Positions 48,645 through 59,229 of a stretch of 64,000 bases of DNA are shown in pieces (position 1 is the stretch's first letter; each line of letters begins with the position of its first letter). The stretch lies in contig SUYQ01000002.1 in assembly GCA_015060325.1 (NCBI GenBank), positions 62,001 to 126,000 of the forward strand, given 5' to 3'. The DNA comes from Bacteroidales bacterium. GTDB lineage: Bacteria; Bacteroidota; Bacteroidia; Bacteroidales; UBA932. The translations under genes were made by a program, and so were the position numbers. The notes under the pieces are model-generated. The model was not told the DNA's origin and did not search any database. It worked only from the letters and a program-made list of their open reading frames with translations.

Positions 48645-49028
48645 TTACTTCTTAGATTTCTTTGGCCTCTTGGTACCGTAGAGAGAACGTGAGTTTGTTC
48701 TTCCATCGACACCTGCAGTATCCAAAGCTCCTCTAAGGATGTGGTAACGCACACCTGGAAGGTCCTTTACACGACCACCGCGAACGAGCACGATTGAGTG
48801 CTCCTGGAGGTTGTGACCCTCGCCAGGTATGTATGCATTGACCTCCTTTGAGTTAGTAAGACGTACACGGGCAACCTTACGCATAGCTGAGTTAGGTTTC
48901 TTAGGTGTAGTAGTGTACACACGTACGCATACGCCTCTTCTCTGAGGACAAGCATCCAACGCGCGAGATTTGCTCTTCTCGACGATAACCTCGCGTCCTT
49001 TGCGAACTAATTGTTGAATTGTAGGCAT
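48645..49028 (-). CDS. rpsL: 30S ribosomal protein S12
   Basis: [74 protein letters not shown]. Confidence 0.98.
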   Translation of the reverse strand: MPTIQQLVRKGREVIVEKSKSRALDACPQRRGVCVRVYTTTPKKPNSAMRKVARVRLTNSKEVNAYIPGEGHNLQEHSIVLVRGGRVKDLPGVRYHILRGALDTAGVDGRTNSRSLYGTKRPKKSKK

Positions 49029-49462
49029 AAATGTTTGTAAATAAATTATTTATGTTCATTACCCCATATTTGGGGGGCTGCAAATATACGAATAATTTTT
49101 TATTTATCAACAAAAATCCTGTTTTTCAATGCTTTGAGCTGTTGATAACTTTCCCCCATGCCCTTTCGGGAGATTCCCGGTCAAGCCGGGAATGACGAAG
49201 AGAGCCAAGCCGGGAATGACGAAAATATCCACGGCACTGTCACCCCTGTGATGATAGCCAGCCCCTTTCTGCCATCTCGACCGGTCCCCCTCTGTCATCT
49301 CGACCAACCCCATCCTGCCATCCTGACCGGTCCCCCTCTGTCATCTCGCTCGGTCCCCCTCTGTCATCTCGACCGAGCGGAGCGAGTGGAGAGATCTCCC
49401 CCCCCCTTGTGCCATTACCAGATTTTTTGTATATTTGGGACTGATTAACAAACTGTTATGTT

Positions 49463-50245
49463 ATGAAAAGATCTGTCTTCATTCTTTCACTTATTTCCCT
49501 TGCATTGATTTTCAGCTGTACCGAAGAAAAGAAAAAGGGAAACCAAAAAACCAGCAAAGATCTGACAATCAAGGTAGATACGCTTACGTTCAATGACACT
49601 ACCCCATTATATGAAGGAGCAAACGTCGGCCTCAACATGAGGATGCACATCGAATGGCCTGAAGATGCCGTCAGTGAAGAAGCATTGAAAAACATGCAAA
49701 GGAACATCACCTGTCTGCTTTTTGATAAAGACCTTTCAACTACGGACATAGAGTTTGCCATGGAAGCCTACAACAGAAAGGCTTCGGAGTTATACATAGA
49801 AGTTAACGACGGAGAATACGATGATTGTAGCGAAGACAGTTATATGACTGATAGGGAAGAGTTCATTGAGGGGTCCTTCATGAAACCATATGGCGACCTG
49901 ATAAGCTACCAGAAATACACCTCCGGCTATTCCGGAGGCGCACATGGCCTGGATGCATTAAGCTACATAACATTCGACAGGAAAACAGGAAATGTAATTT
50001 CAGACTCAGAACTTTTTAAAGAAGGCTATCAGGACAGATTGATAGAATCACTGAGAGCAAACCTGTTGTTCAGTGTCAAGGACACAGACATGCTGTTTGA
50101 ACTCGACATCTTGCCTAGCGACAATTTCTATTTGAACGAAAAGGGGATCACCTATATATATCAAAGGTATGAAATAGGTCCATATTACCTTGGCATCATC
50201 AAAGTGACCATCCCTTGGAAGGAAATCCAGGACATACTCAAATAA
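49463..50245 (+). CDS. DUF3298 (RsiV-like C-terminal domain) lipoprotein
   Basis: Lipobox LIFSC; YQKYTSGYSGGAHGLDALSYITFDRKTGNVIS; C-terminal TIPWKEIQDILK. Confidence 0.75.
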   Translation: MKRSVFILSLISLALIFSCTEEKKKGNQKTSKDLTIKVDTLTFNDTTPLYEGANVGLNMRMHIEWPEDAVSEEALKNMQRNITCLLFDKDLSTTDIEFAMEAYNRKASELYIEVNDGEYDDCSEDSYMTDREEFIEGSFMKPYGDLISYQKYTSGYSGGAHGLDALSYITFDRKTGNVISDSELFKEGYQDRLIESLRANLLFSVKDTDMLFELDILPSDNFYLNEKGITYIYQRYEIGPYYLGIIKVTIPWKEIQDILK

Positions 50246-50248
50246 ACC

Positions 50249-50839
50249 ATGGACAGCGACAGGAAATGGGTTGTCGTCCGCATTGACGGAAAGATAGCCG
50301 CCGTATCGACAGACTACAGGATGCTGGCAGAAATATCATCCAGACTTTCAGGACAGAAAGAGCCGCAGCACCAGCACGTATGTGCAGAAACAACGGACTT
50401 CGACGAAGTCTGGAAACTGCGTGAAACGGCCACATGGGAAGACTTCATGCTCTTCGGAACCGATTTTCAGAAAAAAGTATGGAGAAAACTGTATGAAATG
50501 ACGCATCCGCAGGAAGACACTTCTGAAAAAGTTACGCCGCGCCTGCTCAGTTACAGCGATTTTGCAGAGCTGTGTGAAAACCGTGCAGGAGTACGTGCCG
50601 TAGCTCACGCCATAGGTCTGAATCCGCTGGCAGTCCTGATTCCATGCCATCTGGTAGTCCCTAAAGAGGCCATAGACAAGATACAGGAAATACAGAAAAA
50701 GGCCGAATCCACTATTTTCAAGGGAGACGACCTCTGTATGGCAAGCCTTCTTCGCAAAAAAGGCATCGATTTCGGTGAATACACACTAGGACGAAAGCTC
50801 AAGCGGAGTCTGATCCAGATGGAGTTCGCCCAGGATTGA
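50249..50839 (+). CDS. Methylated-DNA-protein cysteine methyltransferase-like (Ogt/MGMT fold) with PCHL active site
   Basis: GTDFQKKVWRKLYEMT, LSYSDFAELCENRAGVRAVAHAIGLNPLAVLIPCHLVV. Confidence 0.75.
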   Translation: MDSDRKWVVVRIDGKIAAVSTDYRMLAEISSRLSGQKEPQHQHVCAETTDFDEVWKLRETATWEDFMLFGTDFQKKVWRKLYEMTHPQEDTSEKVTPRLLSYSDFAELCENRAGVRAVAHAIGLNPLAVLIPCHLVVPKEAIDKIQEIQKKAESTIFKGDDLCMASLLRKKGIDFGEYTLGRKLKRSLIQMEFAQD

Positions 50840-50848
50840 TCCGAAGCA

Positions 50849-51553
50849 TCAGTTATTGAGATAGTAGGTCACGGATGTGACAATGCGCACCTTCTTGATA
50901 TGTGGGGTGTTGCTGTCACGGTCCTCGATCGTGAATGTGCCCTGGCTGGCAGTCTTGATCTTGCCAAGCTCACTGTCCGAGTCCTTGGCAAATTTCTGAG
51001 CCGCTTCACGAGCATTCTTTGTCGCCTCCTCTATCATCTCAGGCTTGACGTCGTTGAGTCCTTCATATCTGAATTCCACAGGATTCTCCCAGCTCTCCCC
51101 GCCGGTTATGATGCCCTTCTTCAGCAGCTCTGACTGACGTGACATCAGGGCCAGCACATCATCCACCTTGTCGGTATATACCGTCACCACATTCTTGGCA
51201 ATGTAGCGGTACGCTCTGTCATATCCACCATATTCATTGGCCAGCTTATCAGATATCTTCGGTACCGAGACAGATATCTCGTCAGGAGAAATTCCGCCTG
51301 AAACCAGGAAATCAACGATGATATCATTGCTGGAAGAAGTCTGGTTGTAAAGAACCTGCACATCATCAGCCATCACCTTATATACGATAGGCCATATGAC
51401 CTTATCGGCCTTGACTTCCCTCTCGCAAAGCCCCTTCACGTTTACCGTACGGTCATACGAACGGTTCTTTTCGACAGCTCTCGGAAACATGAAACCGAGC
51501 ACAATCAGGCCGATCATGATGAACAGGCCGTTAAGCATCTTACCTTTATCCAT
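50849..51553 (-). CDS. SIMPL-domain protein
   Basis: TVNVKGLCEREVKADKVIWPIVYKV, EMIEEATKNAREAAQKFAKDSDSELGKIKTASQGTF. Confidence 0.85.
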   Translation of the reverse strand: MDKGKMLNGLFIMIGLIVLGFMFPRAVEKNRSYDRTVNVKGLCEREVKADKVIWPIVYKVMADDVQVLYNQTSSSNDIIVDFLVSGGISPDEISVSVPKISDKLANEYGGYDRAYRYIAKNVVTVYTDKVDDVLALMSRQSELLKKGIITGGESWENPVEFRYEGLNDVKPEMIEEATKNAREAAQKFAKDSDSELGKIKTASQGTFTIEDRDSNTPHIKKVRIVTSVTYYLNN

Positions 51554-51603
51554 AATACCTTAGTTTTTAAACGATGTAAATATACACATTTTTCACGAAA
51601 ATC

Positions 51604-51718
51604 GCATGGTCACCAAATCTGCTGTATATCAACGCGTTACCTATCAACACGGTGGGTCATTTTGACCCACCGTGTTGATAGTCATATTGCTGAATATCAA
51701 TGCATTATGTGACCATGT
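51604..51718. repeat. Nested hairpin element, copy 3 of 3
   Basis: Inner 18-bp perfect arms 51642-51659/51663-51680; outer catggtcac 51605-51613/gtgaccatg 51709-51717. Confidence 0.85.
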
Positions 51719-51835
51719 ACTCAAAAAAACATCCGGCCGATCTTCCTAAGAGACCCGCCGGATGAACCATAACCCTATTATTAACAACTAAACTAACCGT
51801 GACTGAGATATTTCAAACTGCGTGCCATAAAGTGT

Positions 51836-53527
51836 TCAGTTGTAAAGTTCCTTTTCTGTAAATTCACCAAGTTTCTGATAATTCCCGTACAGCTGGAGAT
51901 ATTTCTTATGGTTGTCGTGATCAGGATGGTACTCCTTGGCAAAGCCTGAGTTCATGGCTGCTATGGCATCCTCGACCTTAGGATATACTCCTGCCGCAGT
52001 CGCTGCAAACATCGCAGCGCCAAGAGCACACGCCTGGTCTGTGTTGCATACCTTTATCGGCATGTCAAGCACATCGCTCATCACCTGCATCACGAAAGGA
52101 GATTTCAAAGCAATTCCTCCGATTCCTATCACAGATTCGATCGGGCATCCTTCCGAAATGAAGCGGTCTACGATGGCCTTGGTTCCGAAAGCCGTAGCCT
52201 CGACAAGGGCACGGAAGATAAGTGGAGCTGTCGTTCCGAGTGTGAAACCCGATATGGTACCCTTGAGAAGCTGGTTCGCGTCAGGTGTCCTGCGACCGTT
52301 TATCCAGTCGGTAGCCACCATGGTGCTCTCCTCCAGAGGAATTCTTTCCGCCTGTACGGTAAGTTCCGTCATTATTCCGTCACAAGTCGCATCAACAAGT
52401 CTCTGCACCTGCTCCTCGGAAACTCCGGCCTCAACGCCAGCCTTCGGAAGAATATTCCTTACAGGGAATTCCAGAACCCTGCGGAACATGGCATACACAT
52501 CGCCGAACGAAGACTGCCCGGCCTCAAGACCCACCATTCCAGGTATCACGGAGCCATCCACCTGACCGCATATACCCTTGATCTGTTTATCACCCACTTC
52601 TTCATATGAAGCAACCATGATGTCGCAGGTCGAGGTTCCAATGACGCGCACAAGAGTCTTTGGAGTCACTGCTGCACCGACAGCACCCATATGACAGTCA
52701 AAAGCACCTCCCGCAACCACTACATCAGTGCTGAGTCCAAGCCTATCCGCCCATTCCTTGCAAAGCGTTCCGACAGGCTTGTCAGCTGTCTCTGTCTTGT
52801 CAAACATCCTTGCGCGGAATCCGGCCAGCTTAGGTTCGATAGCCACCAGGAACTCTTCAGGCGGGAGACCGCCCCAGCTATCATGCCACATGGCCTTATG
52901 GCCTTCAGCGCAACGGCTGCGAACCACTTCATGAACATCTTTTACCCCTGTAAGCACAGCAGGAAGCCACTCGCAATGCTCCACCAGAGAATAAGCCTTT
53001 TCAGCAACTGCGGCATTGCTCCTGAGCACATGCGCTGCCTTCGCCCACAGCCACTCTGCCGAATATATACCGCCTTCATACTGTGAATAATCAATGTCAG
53101 AAGCCTTGCACTTCTGGTTTATCTCTGCCGCCTCCTTTACTGCAGTGTGGTCTTTCCAAAGGATGAACATCGCATCCGGATCCTCCTCAAAGCCAGGAAG
53201 AAGCGAAAGAGGTGTGCCTGCCTCGTCAGTAAAGACAGGTGTGGAACCTGTGGTGTCAAAGGCGATTCCGACCACGCCAGCAGCAACTTCCGGAGCACAT
53301 TTACCCAAAGCCTCGCGAACACTTGCCTCCAGCACTTCGAGATAATCCTTCGGATGCTGTCTCCACTGATTGGCAGCAGGGACACAATACAGCCCCTCCT
53401 TCCAACGGGGATAATACTTCACGGAAGATGCAAGAGTTTCACCTGTATGCGCATCCACTACAAGAGCGCGGGCAGAATCTGTTCCATAGTCCAGTCCTAT
53501 GACATATTTCTTCTCCATTGCTGACAT
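51836..53527 (-). CDS. araB: Ribulokinase
   Basis: MEKKYVIGLDYGTDSARALVVDAHTGE, VGIAFDTTGSTP, ATDWINGRRTPDAN. Confidence 0.93.
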   Translation of the reverse strand: MSAMEKKYVIGLDYGTDSARALVVDAHTGETLASSVKYYPRWKEGLYCVPAANQWRQHPKDYLEVLEASVREALGKCAPEVAAGVVGIAFDTTGSTPVFTDEAGTPLSLLPGFEEDPDAMFILWKDHTAVKEAAEINQKCKASDIDYSQYEGGIYSAEWLWAKAAHVLRSNAAVAEKAYSLVEHCEWLPAVLTGVKDVHEVVRSRCAEGHKAMWHDSWGGLPPEEFLVAIEPKLAGFRARMFDKTETADKPVGTLCKEWADRLGLSTDVVVAGGAFDCHMGAVGAAVTPKTLVRVIGTSTCDIMVASYEEVGDKQIKGICGQVDGSVIPGMVGLEAGQSSFGDVYAMFRRVLEFPVRNILPKAGVEAGVSEEQVQRLVDATCDGIMTELTVQAERIPLEESTMVATDWINGRRTPDANQLLKGTISGFTLGTTAPLIFRALVEATAFGTKAIVDRFISEGCPIESVIGIGGIALKSPFVMQVMSDVLDMPIKVCNTDQACALGAAMFAATAAGVYPKVEDAIAAMNSGFAKEYHPDHDNHKKYLQLYGNYQKLGEFTEKELYN

Positions 53528-53530
53528 AAG

Positions 53531-56284
53531 CTATCTTTTTAATTGTATGTTTATTTCTTGAACTGCTGATTTATACTGTCCGTCCCCATCCGCTTCCACG
53601 CATATGGTTATGCCTGTCCACAGACGTTTCGGGTCTTTGCCGAAATAGTCGGGATCATAGCGGAAGGTGTATTCTCCTGTCTGGATTGCAGGGCCGGAAA
53701 TGAGGACCACACGAGGGCGGACGGACGCATGGGCGTCACTGAGAGCGTTGCGTGTAGAATCCACAAACACCGGCATCAGCGTAAACTCGTCACCCTCACA
53801 TTCAGCATTGATCTTGATATGTTTGTCCGGATCATAGACGAGCATCTGTCCGTTCAGCTCGGCCGACACATACTGCATCTGCTTACCCTTATGCTCGGCA
53901 TATCTTTCCTTTGTCATGCGGACCATTTCCTCGTCCTGATACCAGAACTGCTCGTGAGGGTCGGTGGTCTCCGTACCATCTTCGAACCAGCGGGAATATC
54001 TGCATCCGCCTTCCGGACGAGGGTCGGCCAGAGCCTTGGCGATGAACGCCGCCATATACTCCTGAGTTTCCTCACACAGGTCGAAATGTCCCTTTCCGGC
54101 ATCACACAGGAATGAAATCCTACTGTCGGGATACATCATCTGGAAGGCCAGTGCCGGCAGGAGGCGTGCATCCCACCATTCGTATTCGCCCATTATCATG
54201 AGTCCGGGTATCCTGTCGATATTTCTTGTCCTGCCCCACTCCACATTTGCACGGCCGTAGCCGCACAGGTTGGTGCGCGGAGCGTCGCCATGATATGAGA
54301 TAATGCACAAGGTGCGGTCCGGATTCCATGCGGCGAAGTTCCAAGGGAATGTAGCCTGGGCTGAATGGCCGAATGGGATTACAGGCGCCGAGGCGATCTC
54401 CGGATGTTCCGTGCCATCGGCAAACCTCTGCATTATCATCTCGAATCTCTCCTGGCATCCCTCCGAGACATCCCAGTTCTGCGATCCGCGCTGGACGAAG
54501 GCCATGGCCACGCCAAGGCTGTCCATCTTCCTGCAGAAGAGGTCGCTGCGGAAAAGCACCTCTTCAGTCATATTCTGGTGGCAGTAAAGCACAGCCTTCA
54601 CCTCCTTATGACCACGAGGCAGGCGAATATATGCCCTCTCCCCCTCCTCTCCGAAGGAGAAGTCAAACTGGGCACGTCTCTTTTGAAGTTCTATGCGGTC
54701 ACGAATATAATCTGTCAGCACACGTACAGAATCGGCATCTGCATGAAGCCTGTCAAAACGAGTACCGAACGGCCCCATGGTCATCGGCCTGTCATCTTTG
54801 TCCTGATGGGCAACACAATGGAATACGAAGAAATTAATTCCAGCTTCACACAGCTTATCAACATCATCACGGAAACTTCCGAGGGTTGCAGGAATATCCG
54901 CATCCCCGGGATAAGCTGTAAAGGATTCGCATCCGATGACGGGTCTTGCTGCAGAATGACCATATCTGCTCACAAAATAGGGACGTTCTATGGTTCCATA
55001 ATGACATCGAGCCCAATACTCGCTCATCGGAAGATCAAAAGCATATCCGTACTCCTTACGGTCAAAATCACCGTTTCCATAAGGTTCGCCGGCCAGTTGC
55101 AGACCATAAGGTTCAAGCATTTCCTTGAAAGGAAGAAGATATTCATTCATAAACATGACTTCTTTCGTACGGGTCCTGCGTCCTATACCTCCAGATAGCC
55201 AATCTTTACCCTCACCCACAGTCAGATATTCCAGTCCAAGGGCCTCGGTCCAATCCTGTCCCCCTGCCTCCCAACTATCGATTAGGATGTGTGTCAATGT
55301 AGTTCCGCAATAGGGTCTCAGTTCGTCAAGTAAAGGCCTTAGAAAACGATCAAAGTGAGCCTCGATTCCAATACGTGATAGTTTATCGCATTCAAGACCG
55401 ATACCCGATTCTGCAGCCGCAGTAACAGTCTGACCGTTAGTCGTATATCCTAAGCGACGATAAGCTTTTCCTGAACCCGGTGCAGCAAGAATCTCTATTC
55501 TATCGAGATTTGTGCCCCTGTTTGCGGTAAGACGTATGTAGGCACACACTGTCTCCGGGAAGTTGAAATAGATAGGAATATCTCTAGCCTTCAATGCCGG
55601 GCCAGAAGCAACACCCAATGTGTCCCATAAAACACCATCCTTACTGGCCTCGACCAGAAGTTTTGGTGCATAATCGCGAGGCCCGTCGTGAGGATCAAGC
55701 GGTTTTTCACGCTGTCCTCTCCAAAGATTGAAACCGACTACGGGCTTTTCTCCTTCAAGAACTACAACCAGAGACTCATCTTTCTCAATACGACAAGAAA
55801 GATTTTGCATCTCATCTGCAGAATCCACCTTGAATATCTTAAGATCCTTGTAGAATCCGTGTTTATGAACAGGTACTGGCGGAGTTTTCTTTGATGACAC
55901 GCTCCATGTCAGTTGTTTCATGGATTCCTCAGGCCTTATCCATGGCCCTCCGGTAGCTGTGTAACCTGGAGAGTTATGCAGACCGAGAGTAACACCCAGA
56001 CGTTCTGCCTCACGGCAGGCATGTTTGACTGCCTCAATCCATTCTGGGGAGTTGTAATCGACAGGACCTCTTTCGATTCCTGTACATACATCGAAAATAA
56101 ATGCAAACTCAATACCGGCTTGCTTCATGTATTCCAGGTCCTTGGTGATTCCGTCCTTGGATATGTTTCCATTCATCCACATCCAATAACAGCCGGTCTG
56201 TGGATAATCAGACAACCTTTCCTGAGCATATGAGACAACCGAGCCGAACAACAGAACTATTATATAAAACAATTTCTTCATCAC
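53531..56284 (-). CDS. GH106-like alpha-L-rhamnosidase
   Basis: YPQTGCYWMWMNGNISKDGITKDLEYMKQAGIEFAFIFDV, GLHNSPGYTATGGPWIRPEESMKQLTWS. Confidence 0.85.
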   Translation of the reverse strand: MMKKLFYIIVLLFGSVVSYAQERLSDYPQTGCYWMWMNGNISKDGITKDLEYMKQAGIEFAFIFDVCTGIERGPVDYNSPEWIEAVKHACREAERLGVTLGLHNSPGYTATGGPWIRPEESMKQLTWSVSSKKTPPVPVHKHGFYKDLKIFKVDSADEMQNLSCRIEKDESLVVVLEGEKPVVGFNLWRGQREKPLDPHDGPRDYAPKLLVEASKDGVLWDTLGVASGPALKARDIPIYFNFPETVCAYIRLTANRGTNLDRIEILAAPGSGKAYRRLGYTTNGQTVTAAAESGIGLECDKLSRIGIEAHFDRFLRPLLDELRPYCGTTLTHILIDSWEAGGQDWTEALGLEYLTVGEGKDWLSGGIGRRTRTKEVMFMNEYLLPFKEMLEPYGLQLAGEPYGNGDFDRKEYGYAFDLPMSEYWARCHYGTIERPYFVSRYGHSAARPVIGCESFTAYPGDADIPATLGSFRDDVDKLCEAGINFFVFHCVAHQDKDDRPMTMGPFGTRFDRLHADADSVRVLTDYIRDRIELQKRRAQFDFSFGEEGERAYIRLPRGHKEVKAVLYCHQNMTEEVLFRSDLFCRKMDSLGVAMAFVQRGSQNWDVSEGCQERFEMIMQRFADGTEHPEIASAPVIPFGHSAQATFPWNFAAWNPDRTLCIISYHGDAPRTNLCGYGRANVEWGRTRNIDRIPGLMIMGEYEWWDARLLPALAFQMMYPDSRISFLCDAGKGHFDLCEETQEYMAAFIAKALADPRPEGGCRYSRWFEDGTETTDPHEQFWYQDEEMVRMTKERYAEHKGKQMQYVSAELNGQMLVYDPDKHIKINAECEGDEFTLMPVFVDSTRNALSDAHASVRPRVVLISGPAIQTGEYTFRYDPDYFGKDPKRLWTGITICVEADGDGQYKSAVQEINIQLKR

Positions 56285-57735
56285 TTCACAAACTCAATGT
56301 TCTCGACATGCTCGCCGACAAGGAAACGGCACATATCGCCGGTCTTGTACCATGCAGGCTTGCCCGGCATGTCGTCGGAAATCACCTGACCATTTATGAC
56401 GAGGTTCTCGAATCTGATATTTTTAACCTTACGGTCCTCGCTGTAGCCATATATTACAGACATCTCCTCTCCGGAACCATTGTAAGAGACGTTCCTGAAA
56501 GTAATATCTTCGATGCCGCGACCAGGAGCAAGGCAGTATTTCTTGTTATAGAATATTCTGATGTTGACCAGCTGTCCCTGACGGAAATCCTCGATCCTGA
56601 TATCTTCGAACAGGATATTGCGGATGAGATTTTCATCTCCGGCATTAATTGCCATACAACCCTGATAATCTATCTGCTTTTCCTTATGGTCAAGAATGTC
56701 GATATTACGGTAAGTTACATTCTCGATGATGTCCGGATTCTTGACATTTCCGTGGATACCGATCATTATCGGATGTGCCACATCCGCCCAAAGAACGCAG
56801 TTTTCCATAAGTATATTGCGAGCCGAGCCGACAAAGCCCTTCCTTGTAGCATATACGGTCATGCAGTCGTCCGAGTTGCGCGCAAAGCATCCGTCATAAT
56901 GCACATTCGACGACGCAAACACATTGAGCCCGTCGCCCCATCCATATGAACTGATGACCTTTACATTTGTTATCTTGACCCCGTCAGAACCGCCCACAGG
57001 GCACTGTGTGGATATGATTCCGTCCACCTCGACATTCTTCGAGCGCTGGACATACACACCCTCGCCCCTTCCCGACGGATGCACGATTCCTCGTCCATGG
57101 ATCTTGACGTCAGAGGCATTCACCACATGGATCGTTCCACGTACGACAGCACCTCCGGCAATGTATACGGTCTGTCCCGAAACAGGGAAAAGAGTATCTA
57201 TCTTATGAAGTCCCGGACCGAAATAGATGACATCCTTGCGCTTCCTGGCCAGCTGCTTCTCGTTCTTTATCCTGACACCGTCTATAGGGTTGTCTGTATC
57301 AAGAGCATTGGCGAAGAGATGGAGATTATGGAAAATGTCTCCGTTCACCTCGACAGAAAGGTTGCTCGGACGGTCAAGAGTGAATGTCAAAGTGCTGCCA
57401 TCGACAACAGGCTCTATTCCATATGAAAGCGGGCGCACCCTTGCTGTCTCGATCGGACCATTGTTGGAAGTCACGGAAACCTCCACCTGACCCTCAAAAT
57501 CAAAATATCCGAGCGAAGCCTTCTCGACGCAATGCTTTGTGCCGCGCACCTCGTCAACCTTGACCATGTAGGTTGGAACATCCTGCCACTCCCCTTCAGG
57601 CACACGCACCTTGACGATGAAGTCATCCTTCATCTCCACTCCGTCCGGCGCAGGATATACGGTCAATCTATTCTGAGCACCAGACGTAAGGCTGATACCA
57701 CATGCAAGAATACATAAAACCAAAAATCTTTTCAT
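56281..57735 (-). CDS. GH28/GH49-like pectin- or uronide-degrading beta-helix enzyme
   Basis: IDTLFPVSGQTVYIAGGAVVRGTIHVVNASDVKIHGRGIVHPSG, VHYDGCFARNSDDCMTVYATRKG. Confidence 0.75.
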   Translation of the reverse strand: MKRFLVLCILACGISLTSGAQNRLTVYPAPDGVEMKDDFIVKVRVPEGEWQDVPTYMVKVDEVRGTKHCVEKASLGYFDFEGQVEVSVTSNNGPIETARVRPLSYGIEPVVDGSTLTFTLDRPSNLSVEVNGDIFHNLHLFANALDTDNPIDGVRIKNEKQLARKRKDVIYFGPGLHKIDTLFPVSGQTVYIAGGAVVRGTIHVVNASDVKIHGRGIVHPSGRGEGVYVQRSKNVEVDGIISTQCPVGGSDGVKITNVKVISSYGWGDGLNVFASSNVHYDGCFARNSDDCMTVYATRKGFVGSARNILMENCVLWADVAHPIMIGIHGNVKNPDIIENVTYRNIDILDHKEKQIDYQGCMAINAGDENLIRNILFEDIRIEDFRQGQLVNIRIFYNKKYCLAPGRGIEDITFRNVSYNGSGEEMSVIYGYSEDRKVKNIRFENLVINGQVISDDMPGKPAWYKTGDMCRFLVGEHVENIEFVK

Positions 57736-57825
57736 ACACAACCATTATTTTCTGCAAAAATAGACTTTCTGCAATATCAGGTGACACGCATTTGTAACCG
57801 TTGTCGGGGTGATTTGTAACATACT

Positions 57826-59139
57826 TTACATATCCTCGATTGACAATCCCTTCAATTCAAATTGGTATTGTTTGAAATCAGATTTGGGAAGAGCTTCGAC
57901 TTTCGCTTCAAGTTCGCTCATGCTTATTTTCTTCGAATTACGTTTGATCTCTGCCGCCACAGCCGTATGGTCAAACTCATTCAAGGCAATCATATCGATT
58001 TCATTCAGACCTTTGCGATCCCACCAGTTACCGACCTGAGTATATATGCCGGTTTCCATTGTCTTTGCCTGAAAATACTGCTCCAAGGTCCTTCCGCTGA
58101 ACTGCTCGTAATTCTTGCCGATATTCTGCCGGATCAGAGCAAACTGCTGGCGTTCTATCAGAGACTGGTAAGGACAAATGAACCTGAACCAGAAGCGAAG
58201 GAACTGATCCGAAATCTCATACGCCGTAATCTTACTGTTAGGCTTTGCCAAAATAGGTTTCATACGAGAAATCATATTATAGTTCTTCTCAAGATTCTGA
58301 AGATAGACACCCATATCCTTCTGCATCGCACCATCTATATCCCCTCGTCGGGTCATACCCTCCGCAATCATCTGAAGTATTGAGAAATAGGTGGTACCCT
58401 CATCGCTGAACTCCTGGTTTACAATATCTCTTCCCTCTGTAAGGAAATACGAGTCCTGACGACATACATAGTTGAGCATCTTTTCCTTAGTATAACACTG
58501 AGCATCCATCAGGAGCTCTACATACTTTGCCACTCCTCCTGTAATCATATACAGGCACAAAAGGTCCTCATTGCTGTAGTTCGGGGAGTGATCTGCCATG
58601 ATCTCCTTAAGAACAGCAATAGTAAACGGTCTCAGGGTAAACTTGGAAGTAGGCCTTCCATACAGAGGTTCATTCTCATCCTCAAAAATCCTTTTCATCA
58701 GAGACTGAATGCTACCCGAGACAATCAGATTCAGCTTTGACTCTGTGTGATATCTGTCCCACAAATCCTGAATCTCACTGAAAATTGCCGGATTGATCTT
58801 ATGCAATGTCTGGAACTCATCGAAAACCACAGTAAAATGGCGGTTCACAGATTCACGCATAATTACCTCAAACAGGTCTCTGAAATGCGTAAGATTGCCA
58901 TAAACATGTATTCCCAACTGATCCTCCAGACTCATCTGCAGCTTTCTGCACAATACAGCCTCATTATCCTTCGATATAAACAGGTAAGCATACTCACGTC
59001 CATCCATAGCATGCGTAATCAACGACGTTTTTCCCACACGTCTTCGTCCCATAAGAACCGTGAATACCGCACTCCTTTCAGCCTGTGCTTCATTCTCCTG
59101 AAGAATCTGCATCTCATTGACTCTGTCGTAGAACCTCAT
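57826..59139 (-). CDS. AAA-family ATP-binding protein (archaeal ATPase/DUF234-like)
   Basis: MRFYDRVNEMQILQ, LMGRRRVGKTSLI (Walker A), FTVVFDEFQ (Walker B), WWDRKGLNEIDMIALNE C-terminal nuclease-like motif. Confidence 0.85.
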   Translation of the reverse strand: MRFYDRVNEMQILQENEAQAERSAVFTVLMGRRRVGKTSLITHAMDGREYAYLFISKDNEAVLCRKLQMSLEDQLGIHVYGNLTHFRDLFEVIMRESVNRHFTVVFDEFQTLHKINPAIFSEIQDLWDRYHTESKLNLIVSGSIQSLMKRIFEDENEPLYGRPTSKFTLRPFTIAVLKEIMADHSPNYSNEDLLCLYMITGGVAKYVELLMDAQCYTKEKMLNYVCRQDSYFLTEGRDIVNQEFSDEGTTYFSILQMIAEGMTRRGDIDGAMQKDMGVYLQNLEKNYNMISRMKPILAKPNSKITAYEISDQFLRFWFRFICPYQSLIERQQFALIRQNIGKNYEQFSGRTLEQYFQAKTMETGIYTQVGNWWDRKGLNEIDMIALNEFDHTAVAAEIKRNSKKISMSELEAKVEALPKSDFKQYQFELKGLSIEDM

Positions 59140-59229
59140 AATATAAATGACAATTAATATAAATGACAATTAATATAACTATGCAATATTACAAAGATTT
59201 CTTATTTATTGCAAGTTTATTTAACGCAG

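Noticed and set aside
57826-59139. Defence-system ATPase
   Set aside because: It looks like the widespread DUF234-type ATPase found singly in many Bacteroidota; there is no adjacent effector, methylase or nuclease suggesting an immune operon.
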